In this document: positions 43,065 to 53,968 of the stretch, piece by piece
How positions within the stretch are numbered: position 1 is the first letter of the stretch
How the letters are laid out: each line of letters starts with the position of its first letter
Source of the DNA: Bubalus kerabau
Lineage: Eukaryota > Chordata > Mammalia > Artiodactyla > Bovidae
DNA length: 64,000 bases
NCBI RefSeq assembly: GCF_029407905.1
Contig: NC_073630.1
Location: 53,531,001-53,595,000 of the forward strand
Direction of reading: 5' to 3'
Notes under the pieces: model-generated
Seen by the model: only the letters and a program-made list of their open reading frames with translations
Databases searched by the model: none
What the model was told of the DNA's origin: nothing
Made by a program: the position numbers and the translations under genes

Positions 43065-45374
43065 AATAAATTATAATGGTTAATAATATTTTTTAAATGG
43101 CCTTTGGACCAAAAGGTCTGTGTATTAACACTCTCTATATTACTGACTTCGGCACAGTACCTGACACATATTCAGTATTCTAAAATGTTTTACTGAGTTT
43201 GGTAAAACTTTCCGTAAAGTTTTACCCTGTTTGGCTGGGTGACATAGTGTATGACTCATAGATATGTCATTAATCTAATAATGTACAACTAAAAGAAAGT
43301 GACATTCTTGTACCAAGAAATGGGTTATTTTTCCCAAATTTCAAAAATAAATAAATATATAATTCAGTCTCTTTGAAAAACAACAGTGAGGATGATTCCC
43401 ACTGAATAATCGCAGACAGACATCCTCCAATGCATTCGCTTTCCTTGAAGGAGTTGCTTTAATTATTAGATATTTAATTAGATTTTCACTAATGGTATAA
43501 ACATAATATGAAAATTCACTTTGATTTGAGTTGTCATTTTAAAATCACTAATCAACTGAGAGGTATGAATAATCATGCAGGAGACTGAGATTTGAGCACT
43601 GAGGTCTTTTTTTTTTTTTTTTTTTAATAAATCTGGTATCATTAGATGAATATATAGTCTCAATTACAGAATGTGAAATCCTATTAAATTATCTCATATA
43701 AGTCAATGCCCAGAGGACCATTTTTGATCAAGGTAGAATAACTCATTTTTGAGGACCTTAAAGAAGGCAAATTTCATGTTTCAATGAAAGGTCACATCAT
43801 GAATCCTCTTTATTCCTTCACTGTAAAAGACAGGATCTGTTATTCCCCTTAATTGAGAGTAATAATAACTTGAAAAAATAAAAAAGAATTTTGATTTAGA
43901 GACTTGAAAACTTTTGTAATTTGTAGTTATTTTGTCAGTGTTTTTACTTATAACTGTTACTAGTAAAAACTCTAGGTGACTTAGGATCTATGTTCCAATC
44001 TTCAGTATTAACAAAATGAACTCACTCTGCCAATAACACATTTTTTTTCCCACAATGCACATATATGTGTGTGAGTGTACACAAACATATATAAAACACA
44101 CTAAATCCACATATCCCTCTTTACTACTATTTGCTATAATATAAAATCTCCTAAGTTTAAGACCATCGTTGTTCTGATCTCCTTGTATCTGATAAAGCTA
44201 CAGAAATAATGTCTTCACTGCCTTTTTTTTAAGACAATCATTATCAAATACCTACCCTGTTCTGTAATTACTGATTATGTGTATTTAACTATCTTAAGAC
44301 CACATACTCCAAATTTTAGGCACTGTGGTTTAAATATACATCTGTGTACCATGTCCATCCATCCTAAGGCCTAGCTCAGTTTTGTTTAAAACCTGCTTTT
44401 TTCTTTTTTTATTTATTTTTTTAATTTTATTTTATTTTTAAACCTCACAGCCATCTATTTGATTGGAATTGTCTCTTTGATTTTTGTTGGAAATGAATTT
44501 CTAATTTTTCAGTTGCTTTAGTTATGATCAAGTTTGCAAACATACTTTTTCAAAAATGAATTTTGAACACACAATAATCAAATTTGTATAATTCTGAATC
44601 ATAGAAATGTGTGCACAATTGGTAAAACATGTAGTTGGGGTAAGTAGGTGTGCTACAAAAAACAATAATAAAATAGGCATGTGAACAGCTTAGTAAATTA
44701 TATAAATACTTTACCTATAATCTATATAATTTTCCTTATTTTATTTGGGTATTTTTCTTTTTTGAATCTATCGGATGATAGGATCAAGAGATATAATATA
44801 GAAAGTTCTTTCCAAAATACTAGAACTTTAAAAATCTACAAAGAATAACATTAGCATTTTTTATAGTCACTTCCTATGTATTTTTGGCCAGAAGTCAAAA
44901 TTACTGGATTTAATGTATTTTGGTTTTCAGTGTTCAATAGCTAAAATTAAAATAAATAAATATTACAAATAATAACTTAAAAAATCAACTCTAAATTTTC
45001 TTTAATTAAATTAAAATTTAATTAAACTGAATTAAAATCTCAGTGCTGAATTTTCTTTCAAGTAATTTTATCAGAGAAGCAATCACACAAGATTCAAAGC
45101 TATGTGCATAATTTTCTTGGTGGTATATACACTTCAGAATTCAAGGTAACAGAATTTGTAAGCTATCTAGCTCTTTGTGTGTAAATGTCACTGATATTAA
45201 ATAATTAACATATCTTAGAAGTCACCAGTAAAGATTTAGTTAACAGATCATTATTAAACTTTTAAAACATCATGTGTGAACTGTATAAATTTGAAATCTA
45301 TAGTCATAGACTATAGCACAAGCAGGTGGAGACATCACAAATTAAGCACACATTGGTTTAAGAAGCCTCTATTT
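43065..45374. other. no recognisable gene; homopolymer tracts
   Basis: T runs lie at 43607-43625 and 44398-44440. A palindromic AT patch with ATTTAATTAAA-type units lies near 45000-45030. No gene and no repeat that I can name. Confidence 0.45.
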
Positions 45375-45375
45375 T

Positions 45376-45581
45376 GGGGCTTTCCTGGTGACTCAGACGG
45401 TAAAGAATCCTCCTGCAATTCAGGAGACTTGGGTTTGATCCCGGGGTTGGAAAGATCCCCTGGAGAAGGAAATGGCTACTCACTCCGGTATTCTTACCTG
45501 GAGAATCCCATGGACAGAGGAGGCTGGTGGGCTACCATCCATGGAGTCTCAAAGAGTTGGATGCAACTAAGCACACACAAA
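45376..45581 (+). mobile_element. Bov-tA SINE, full-length
   Basis: tRNA-like head 'ggggctttcctggtgactca', B-box-like 'gggtttgatcccggggttgg', then Bov-A body 'acctggagaatcccatggac', 'gagttggatgcaactaagc' and a CACACA tail. Confidence 0.94.
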
Positions 45582-45589
45582 CATTTGTT

Positions 45590-48232
45590 TTCACAGGTTG
45601 ATTTGTTCAGGAGTACCATTTCAAAATATGCTGTCACCATTATTTTGGAAACAACAATACTTTTTATTATTATTCTTATTTTCAGTATATATTCACATAT
45701 AATTCCCATTAAGTTACTGAAGCAAAATCAAACATTTGAAGAATAAATAAAGTACGGGAAAATCGACTTGCAGAACTTTTTGAAATTGTCATCTTTGCTA
45801 AGCCAGAATTGTTGACTAGAATCTCCTATACTATGTGATCTTTCGTTAATTGGTCCAAACAAGAAACTATCTTTTGTAAGTTCTGGTAGGTGAAAGTAAA
45901 GCAGTACTTCTGAAAGCTGTTATTTTACAGGCTGTCAGCAACAAATAAAGACATACTGGTGGATTCTAGCTAGTTCTTGCTCTTTTTGGCTCCAGACCCA
46001 CTTCATCTTCCCAAGTGAAAATCTTGCTGACCAAGAACTCAGGCCCATCAAAAGTGTAGATAGTAGCCTTCCATAATCTTTTCACCAGGTCTCCTCTGCA
46101 GATCTACTTCAGCAGACAAAATTGCCTTGTTTCAAAGGGCTGGTTATAGACTGTTCTCTGATCCTCCAATTCCCCCTTCTAGAAATTTGTAACTCCAGCA
46201 GTATACATAATTTGGGGAAGTGTTATCATATATATAACTGCTTCTTACATAATTCTCATACTTAGTTTTCAAATTGAATCTGACTGAGATATCATTTGAT
46301 GAGATCACACTGCTATTAAATGTCAGTATTAAAAATCAAATGTTTCTTATTATTACTCAATCTTCAAATAAAAAATATTTTTAAAAAGTGGGGTTGCTAA
46401 AATAGATGTTTAGTAAAAAGAAATTGAAGGCAAGGAATAAGAAGTTTCAAGAGAGCTAGAAGAGAGGGAAAGGAAGATAATCTAGCAGGAGAAACTGATT
46501 CATGCTTAAAGACTTTTCATGGTAGCCAATGCTATCTACCATGTGGTTGGTTACATCATAAAATACTGGTATAACTGCTAACTTTCAAAGCTTCACACCT
46601 TTAACACTCACTGAAGAGAAAAATACACTCATTTTGCCTCGATAGGTTGTGTTATATATCCTGTTGTATATATAAAACATACATTTTAGTGGATTAAATA
46701 ACAAAAATTTAAAATTTATCCAAGTAAAATCTGTATCAGATGAGAAGCAAGATGAACTGTTCTAAAACCAGCAACTCAGTGATTCAGAAGAAGGAAAGTG
46801 CCACCATCTTGGAGCAGCATCACATGAACATATGGCCTCCTTTATCTTATGGGCACCTCAGATAAAGAGGCAACTGCCAGGCCACTGCTGATTTTTCCAC
46901 ACTTTGTGCCAAAACTTATGTAAGCAAATTCTGCTCCAGACCATTGGATAAAACTAATCACATGACATAAATTATCTTCAAGTGAATAAATAATGTAGTC
47001 TTATTTGTACACAAATATTTGATACTAGTGAACACTGGTAATGTTATTTCTATATAACCTAGTATTTGAAATAACTGACTTTGGCATAGGGTTTTATGGT
47101 AGGTATCGGGCACTTTAGTAAAATAATCTGTTCCTCAATTTTCTTATTAATAAAAAGGAAGGCAATAATATTCATCTAACAGAACAGTTGGGGAGTCAAA
47201 TGCAAGCATATAGCACTCGATAATATTAGTCATTGTCATTGGCATCATCAACATCATCATTCTCTATATCTCTATCCCTTGATGAAGTGTGTCACCAAGG
47301 CTGATAGATATTGACAAAAACAGAATATTAGAGTTGGAAAGAACTTTAGAGATTACCTAATTTTGTTCATTCCTTTAATTTATGAGGAAACAGATGCCCA
47401 TCAAATTAAGTGACCTGCTCAAGCCCAAATCCTAGCAAAATTGGCACCAGACATCTCTGTCTAGTGTCCTTTGTTCTCAAGCCTTGGAAAGTACAACTTC
47501 CTATCAAGCATGGACTGAAGGTACCCAATTGTGTTTCCTCTAGTGTTATGTCTTTTTCATATTTACCTCTTCTTAATTTGCTAATTAATTAATATTTTGT
47601 AATTAATCAAAATCTTCACAAAAGGTGCCAGCTTAATGACTGTATGAGCATGGCAGAAATACATTGATAGGGTAAAGCTCTGGTTGCCTGAACTAATGTA
47701 TTTTCTGATTTCCAGTTATCTAAGGAAATTTTGCATATTCTACTAAAATTTAGGGATTTTAAAGGTAGAAAATGAATAAGAAAAAATTAAAATGTGAAAC
47801 TGTTTATAGGCTAGATTAGGCTAATGTTAAAATATTCAATAAATCATTGAAAGGAAGGTAGCATCTGAATTATAATGATACAAATGATTTTTTGATCTCC
47901 CGTTTCCCCAGAAACAATAAAATAAAAAATGTTATTAGAATTATATGAGTCAAAAAAATTTACAGAACTGAAAATCAAGAATGTAGCAACTATCTGCCAC
48001 TATGAACTTTTTTTATGGAAAAAATCTGTACCATCTGGACATACGTGAATAAGAGAGAAAAGGCCAAGTAACAAAAGCACATTAACTTGCTTAATAAGTG
48101 GGTAAAATGCAAAATGCTAAAAGCCAAAATGTCAAAATTCCACTTCAAGCATTACAAATGCTATTTTTAAAGACTTTCAAAAGCATTCTACAACTTTTTG
48201 CTATAAAACTGAAACTTTTCTTTTTAACTAAT
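45590..48232. other. no recognisable gene; one old SINE-like segment
   Basis: About 2.6 kb of unassigned sequence. At about 47315-47490 there is a SINE-like segment ('agagttggaaagaactttag', 'atgaggaaacagatgccca', 'aagtgacctgctcaagccc') of MIR or similar age. The GC-richer patches at 45960-46200 and 46780-46930 were inspected for exons. I see no long frame with flanking splice sites that would support one. Confidence 0.4.
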
Positions 48233-48233
48233 C

Positions 48234-48668
48234 AGATCAGACCAGATCAGATCAGTCGCTCAGTCGTGTCTGACTCTTTGCGACCCCATGAATCACAGCA
48301 CGCCAGGCCTGCCTGTCCATCACAAACTCCCGGACTTCACTCAGACTCACGTCCATCAAGTCAGTGATGCCATCCAGCCATCTCATCTTCTGTCGTCCCC
48401 TTCTCCTCTTGTCCCCAGTCCCTCCCAGCATCAGAGTCTTTTCCAATGAGTCAACTTTTCGCATGAGGTGGCCAAAATACTGGAGTTTCAGCTTTAGCAT
48501 CATTGCTTCCAAAGAAATCCCAGGGCTGATCTCCTTCAGAATGGACTGGTTGGATCTCCTTGCAGTCCAAGGGACTCTCAAGAGTCTTCTCCAACACCAC
48601 AGTTCAAAAGCATCAATTATTTGGCACTCAGCTTTCTTCACAGTCCAAGTCTCACATCCCTACATGAC
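48234..48668 (-). mobile_element. BovB LINE 3' end, antisense
   Basis: Tail 'cagaccagatcagatcagtc', body to 'cacatccctacatgac'. The minus-strand frame at 48252-48641 (129 codons) is the BovB C-terminal domain with KKAECQIIDAFELWCWRRLL, SNQSILKEISPG, KRRRGRQKMRWLDG and TRLSD. It is one of the few copies here in which the position of the recurrent stop is open (CAA). Confidence 0.95.
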
Positions 48669-48669
48669 T

Positions 48670-49108
48670 AAAACTTACAAATAAAACTAAAAAGTCATAA
48701 CATACTGTGATATCTCACAGCAGAATTGTCCTCAAGCAAAGAATATGAATTGGGGGAGTATAGAAATCAGGAGGCAGAAAGACTAGTCATGAAATTACTG
48801 TAGTTGACCAAGAGAGAATATAAGGATTTATAAAGATGGATTTATAAGAACTATTAAGAAAATAGCATTGAGTGAGCTTATTTACTATTTAAAAGTAGGG
48901 CTTGAGGCTAAGTGAGAAATATAGACTGATCTTCATTCAGGTTTCTTTCTGGTACAATGAGTCAAAGGAATCAATTGCACTAAGGAAAGAGAGGAGATGA
49001 AAAGATAGGGAATGTATCAAGTGTAGTAAGTTCAGTTTTGAGTATGTTAAGTAATTTGTACCTGATGTTAGAAGATATGTGTGGTTTGGGTATATGAACA
49101 GGTACTAG
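48670..49108. other. no recognisable gene
   Basis: Unassigned purine-rich flank. Confidence 0.45.
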
Positions 49109-49148
49109 ATTTTAAAATAATTTTTATTGGAGTACAGTTGATTTACAA

Positions 49149-49358
49149 GGGCTTCTTTGCTGACTCAGTGGTAAAGAACCCACCAGCAATGCAGGAGACA
49201 CAGGTTCAATCCCTAGCTCACAAAGATCCCCTGGAGAAGGAAATGTCTACCTATTCCAATATTCTTGCCTGGGAAACATCATGGATAGAGGAGCTTGGCA
49301 GGCTACAGTCCATCAGGTAGTAAAAGAGTCAGAAACAACTTAGCAACTAAACAAACAG
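49149..49358 (+). mobile_element. Bov-tA SINE in L1, perfect target-site duplication
   Basis: Head 'ggcttctttgctgactcag', body 'cctgggaaacatcatggata', end 'gtcagaaacaacttagcaac'. GTTGATTTACAA occurs exactly at 49137-49148 and 49359-49370, a 12-bp duplication inside L1 sequence. Confidence 0.95.
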
Positions 49359-49617
49359 GTTGATTTACAATGTTGTGCTAGTTTCAGGTGTACAGCAAAG
49401 TGAATTAGTTATACATATATCCACTTTTTGAAAGTCATTTTTCATATAGGCCATTACAGAGTATTGAGTGGTGTTCTGTGTGCTATACAGTAGGTTCTTG
49501 TTAGTTACCTATTTTATATATAATAGTGTGTATATGTCAATCCCAGTCTCCCAATTTATCTTCCCCTTCTCTTTTTCCCCCTGGTAACCATAAGTTTGTT
49601 TTATACATCTGTAAATC

Positions 49618-50580
49618 TGTATGCAGGTCAGGAAGCAACAGTTAGAACTGGACATGGAACAACAGACTGGTTCCAAATAGGAAAAGAAGTACGTCAAGGC
49701 TGTACATTGTCACCCTGCTTATTCAACGTATATGCAGAGTACATCATAAGAAATGCTGGACTGGAAGAATACAAGCTGGAATCAAGATTGCCGGGAAAAA
49801 TATCAATAACCTCAGATATGCAGATGACACCACCCTTATGGCAGAAAGTGAAGAAGAACTCAAAAGCCTCTTGATGAAAGTGCAAGTAGAGAGTGAAAAA
49901 GTTGGCTTAAAGCTCAACATTCAGAAAACAAAGATCATGGCATCTGGTCCCATCACTTCATGGCAAATAGATGGGGAAACAGTGGAAACAGTGTCAGACT
50001 TTATTTTTCTGGGCTCCAAAATCACTGCAGATGGTGACTGCAGCCATGAAATTAAAAGACGCTTACTCCTTGGAAGGAAAGTTATGTCAAACCTAGATAG
50101 CATATTCAAAAGCAGAGACATTACTTTGCCAACAAAGGTCCGTCTATCAAGGCTATGGTTTTTCCAGTGGTCATATATGTATGTGAGAGTTGGACTGTGA
50201 AAAAGGCTGAGAGCTGAAGAATTGATGCTTTTCAACTGTGGTTTTTGAGAAGACTCTTGAGAGTCCCTTGGAATGCAAGGAGATCCAACCAGTCCATTCT
50301 GAAGGAGATCAGCCCTGGGATTTCTTTGAAAGGAATGATGCTAAAGCTGAAACTCCAGTACTTTGGGCACCTCATGTGAAGTGTTGACTCATTGGAAAAG
50401 ACTCTGATGCTGGGAGGGATTGGGGGCAGGAGGAGAAGGGGATGACAGAAGATGAGATGGCTGGATGGCATCACTGACTCGATGGACGTGAGTCTAAGTG
50501 AACTCCGGGAGTTCGTGATGGACAGGGAGGCCTGGCATGCTGTGATTCATGGGGTCACAAAGAGTCGGACACAACTGAGA
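49618..50580 (+). pseudogene. BovB reverse transcriptase remnant, multiply frameshifted
   Basis: Two overlapping frames carry RT content: 49596-49874 (RTGHGTTDWFQIGKEVRQGC, SPCLFNVYAEY) and 49838-50200 (MAESEEELKSLLMKV, LNIQKTKI, FLGSKI). A frame change falls just before the YADD region, where the AETQ-type segment has lost bases. A further base is lost at about 50146-50147 ('cgtctatcaagg' where other copies have 'cgtctagtcaagg'), which disrupts the VMYGCESW segment. A TGA at 50215-50217 matches the recurrent stop. The C-terminal basic region follows with more changes. Non-functional. Confidence 0.88.
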
Positions 50581-50601
50581 GACTGAACTGAACTGAACTC
50601 T
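49618..50601 (+). mobile_element. BovB LINE in L1, 5'-truncated, about 1.0 kb
   Basis: Starts at 'tgtatgcaggtcaggaagca' and ends in CTGAACTGAACTGAACT. L1 sequence continues on both sides ('catctgtaaatc' to the left, 'atttccattttgtaaataag' to the right). Confidence 0.95.
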
Positions 50602-50837
50602 ATTTCCATTTTGTAAATAAGTTCATTTATAGCCATTTTTTTAGATTCCATGATATCTATCTTTCTCTGTCTGACTTACTTCACTCAGTATGACAGTCAC
50701 TAGGTCCACCCATGTCACTGCAAATGGCATTATTTTGTTTTTTTTATGGCTGTCTAATATTCCATTGTATATATGTACCACTTCTTCTTTATCCATTCCT
50801 CTGTTGATGTACATTTAGGTTGATTTAATGTCCTGGC

Positions 50838-50896
50838 TATTTTTTATTATTTTTTTAATTTATTTATTTTAATTGGAGGTTAATTACTTTATAATA
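50838..50896 (-). mobile_element. short insertion resembling the 3' end of young ruminant L1
   Basis: Between 'atgtcctggctatt' and 'gtaactagtgctgc', which should be nearly adjacent in L1, there are about 57 extra bases: T-rich, then 'tttattttaattggaggtt' and 'aattactttataatattg'. That text resembles the antisense 3' end of ruminant L1. It may be a very short retrotransposition event or a gene-conversion patch. Confidence 0.55.
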
Positions 50897-51094
50897 TTGT
50901 AACTAGTGCTGCAATGAATGTTGGGTTGCATGTATTTTTTGAATTATGATTTTCTCTGACTATACATTGAGGAGTAGGATTGCTGGATCATATGGTAGTT
51001 CTATTTTCAGTTTTTTAATGAACTTCCATACTGTTCTTCACAATGGCTGTACCAATTTACAGTCCCACCAACAGTGTAGGAGGGTACTAGTTGA

Positions 51095-51284
51095 AACCAC
51101 AAGATTTTTATATTATTCCAGATGTGTAGGAAGAATGATACATAAGAACAGACTATGGTAGAAGACCAACATTTTAGACATCCACAAGGGATGGCAAATC
51201 CAAACTATTAAGGACTCTTAAAGAATTATAAAAAGGATGGAAGAGCCTGCAAAGAGTAAACAGTTTGCTAGAGGAAAAGAAAAC
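51095..51284. other. no recognisable gene
   Basis: Short spacer; nothing supported. Confidence 0.45.
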
Positions 51285-51782
51285 AGAGTGTATTATTTGA
51301 TAAATGCTGCAAAATACCACCAATTGAGTGACTTAAACAGCAGCAATTTATTGTTCAGGAGGTTAAAATTCTGAGATCTAGGCTGTAGTAAGGCTGGTTC
51401 CTGCTGAGGGTCATGAGGAAGAATTTGCTCCTTGTGTCTCCCTCAGTTTCTAATTTGTTTTTTTTTTTGTTTGTTTTTTTTGTTTGTTTGTTTGTTTTTT
51501 TTTTATAGTCTAGCACTCTTTGGTGTGATGTATCAACCCCATCTCTACCTTCATTTTCTCATGACACTCACCCTGTGTCCATGGGTGTCTGTGTTCAAAT
51601 GTTCCCTTTATATAAACACTCCAGTCATATTAGATTAGGGGCTGCACTAGTTCAAAATGATCTCATCTTAACTAGTCACATCTGCAACAACTCTATTTAT
51701 TCTATGTAAGGTCACATTCTGAGAGCTGAGTATAAGACTTCAACATACAGATTTTAGAGGGACACAACTGATTCCATAACAG
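51285..51782 (-). mobile_element. MaLR-type LTR (MLT1-like), antisense, with TTTG expansion
   Basis: Plus-strand landmarks: 'gctgcaaaataccaccaatt', 'gagtgacttaaacagcagca', 'aatttattgttcaggaggtt', 'aaggctggttcctgctgagg', 'cactccagtcatattagatt', 'atgatctcatcttaactagt', 'ctatgtaaggtcacattctg', 'gacttcaacatacagatttt' and 'cacaactgattccataacag'. A T/TTTG-rich tract (51459-51504) sits inside it. Nearly complete solo LTR. Confidence 0.7.
51459..51504. repeat. T-rich (TTTG)n tract
   Basis: Alternating T runs and TTTG units, within an antisense LTR. Confidence 0.9.
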
Positions 51783-51807
51783 AATTTTTGAAAAGACAGC
51801 TTTCAAG

Positions 51808-51810
<3 letters not shown>

Positions 51811-51848
<38 letters not shown>
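51811..51848. repeat. (AT)n microsatellite
   Basis: About 19 uninterrupted AT units, directly left of an antisense BovB tail. Confidence 0.97.
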
Positions 51849-51850
<2 letters not shown>

Positions 51851-51862
51851 CATAGATCTATC

Positions 51863-52337
51863 TGTTCAGTTCAGTTGCTCAGTCATGTCTGACTCTTTGT
51901 AGCCCCATGAACTGCAGCACTCCAGGCCTCCTTGTCCATCACCAACTCCCGGGGTTTACACAAACTCATGTCCATTAAGTCAGTGATGCCATCCAACCAT
52001 CTCATCCTCTGTCATCCCCTTCTCCTCCTGCCCTCAATCGTTCCCAACATCAAGGTCTTTTCAAATGAGTCAGCTCTTCATATCAGATGGCCAAAGTATT
52101 GGAGTTTCAGCTTCAACATCAGTCCTTCCAATGAACAGCCAGGACTGACCTCCTTTAGGATGGACTGGTTGGATCTCCTTTAGGATGGACTGGTTACAGT
52201 CCAAGGGACTCTCAAGAGTCTTCAACACCACAGTTCAAAAGCATCAATTCTTTGGCCTTCAGCTTTCTTTATAGTTCAACTCTCACATCCATACACGACT
52301 ACTGGAAAAACCATAGCCTTGACTAGACGGACTTTTG
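51863..52337 (-). mobile_element. BovB LINE 3' end, antisense, with internal duplication
   Basis: Tail CAGTTCAG, body from 'ttgctcagtcatgtctgac' to 'ttgactagacggacttttg'. The phrase TTTAGGATGGACTGGTT occurs twice about 27 bp apart near 52153-52194, replacing the usual 'ctccttgcagtccaag' approach. The copy carries a small local duplication. Confidence 0.92.
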
Positions 52338-52339
52338 TC

Positions 52340-53968
52340 TATTCAATAAGATCATGAAGAAAGTCATTTTTACTAACCCATTTCAGCTAGTGTTAGAGGC
52401 AGATGTCTAAAATCATTTATCCAGTTTAAATGATGAACTAGAAATGAATTTAAACTCTTATTTAAAAAGACATTTGGATTTGAAATAAAGACCAAATATA
52501 AAACAGCAGTTAGAAGAGGGAGTTTGGTCTCAAAATAAAACATGGGGAAAAGAGAGATGTTTTGATTTTTTTGTTTAATTTGACCTACCATGAAGTTTCT
52601 CTTTTTTTTGCCCCAAAGAGCATCTTTATTCACAGCAAAGGACATCACCATAGCAACACACGTCAATTCCCTGAGAGTGTTTCCCTTATTGTTCACTTTC
52701 CTGAGGTTTCTTTTGAGAGAGTATCTTGTGGAGATAGACCTGACCTGTCTGGATCTGTTTCTGGGTGTAACACAGAACAGCAGATTGAGCAAGAGATTTG
52801 CAGTCACAAGTTCACTGTGTGGTTCTGACGTCTTTAAATTATGTAAGTTTGAACGTGTTTATTGACCTCTCAGAGTTTCATCTTTTACCTCTAAATCATA
52901 AATAACAGTATTCCTGCACCAGAATATTATAAACATATATGTTTATGTTTGCTAAAAGTGCTTTCTGTCAAAATATTATGTGGTATATATTTTTATATAT
53001 GCCAGCTTCATTTTATTCCAAGTCTTATGTTCCCCCTTATCAAAATTATTTGTGGTAGAAATAAAGCATTTATGAATGTTTAGAAAATGCAGAATTAGAT
53101 TGCCTCTGATTGTAAGAGCATAGCAAGTATTGTTAGAAACATAATCATCTATCCAAAATACTACATCTTTTTATTTTGAAATACTAAAGGAATGTATTAC
53201 TATAAAAATCTGTTGTATAATGGCAGTGGCAGAAACAAATCTTAAGAAATCTTTATGAACAACAGCGAAGACAGAATGTGCAAAATGAAGTGGGTGGTAA
53301 AAACAAAAACATGTTCAAATTTAATAAAGTAGTACTATCTCATTCTGGCACATGGACACCAGATCTCAGGAAATATTAATAGCTATTACTCTCACACTTG
53401 TAATTCAATAAAACATAAATTTATGTCCTTTTGAAAATAACAAAACTCTAATAAAAACAATTGATTAAATTAGATGTGAGTGAGTAACATACAGTAAATG
53501 GGAAACCACATTTATGTGCTCAGTCACATAAGCCCTAGGTATTTAGTTCCTCAAATTGAAAGCATATATGCCATTTAAAGATTAATATTGAAATTATGCA
53601 GTTTTTCATCTTAATATGCTCTATTTGTCTCAATACAGTGTACAGAGATATGTCAATTTATAGTGTTTATCAATAACACCAGGTTGTCTGACAGACTATA
53701 AGGTTTTATTTCATTAAACTCAATATATAAGGGTATATATTATGTTATATAAAAAGTAGCTTATGTTTTCACTTTGGGGTACATATTTTAGCAAGAAGAG
53801 TAATAAGCTATCATGTCATATTCCAGAGCATTCTATGTCCAAAATCTCCTTCAGCAATCCACAGGAATCGATTACCCTGATCAGCTGCTCTGATTAACCT
53901 GGCAAGTGCATTGCATGTAAAGAATATCACCTTAATATTTCACATACAAAAGGAAAAATTAAATCTTA
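52340..53968. other. no recognisable gene; MIR fragment
   Basis: A 144-codon antisense frame (52373-52807) is the longest frame outside BovB. It is rich in hydrophobic and basic residues from AT-rich codons and has no domain I recognise. It ends against a MIR fragment. The rest is unassigned. Confidence 0.45.
52782..52918 (+). mobile_element. MIR SINE fragment
   Basis: Contains 'gagcaagagatttgcagtca', 'tcactgtgtggttctgac', 'ttattgacctctcagagttt' and 'aaatcataaataacagtatt', in MIR order. Confidence 0.6.

Larger units (their letters stand above)
49112..51092 (-). mobile_element. L1 LINE 3' UTR/ORF2 end, antisense, interrupted by three insertions
   Basis: The first piece (49112-49148) is 'aatttttattggagtacagt'. 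The second (49359-49617) has 'caatgttgtgctagtttcag', 'ctatacagtaggttcttgtt' and 'gtaaccataagtttgtttt'. The third (50602 to about 50837) has 'tttgtaaataagttcattta', 'ctctgtctgacttacttcac', 'tattccattgtatatatgt' and 'atttaggttgatttaatgtc'. The last (50897-51092) has 'actagtgctgcaatgaatg', 'ggattgctggatcatatgg' and 'cccaccaacagtgtaggag'. The pieces fit end to end as one antisense L1. Frames are broken. Confidence 0.85.

Noticed and set aside
45960..46930. Slightly GC-richer patches considered as possible exons.
   Set aside because: No long frame bounded by plausible AG/GT sites, and no recognisable protein.
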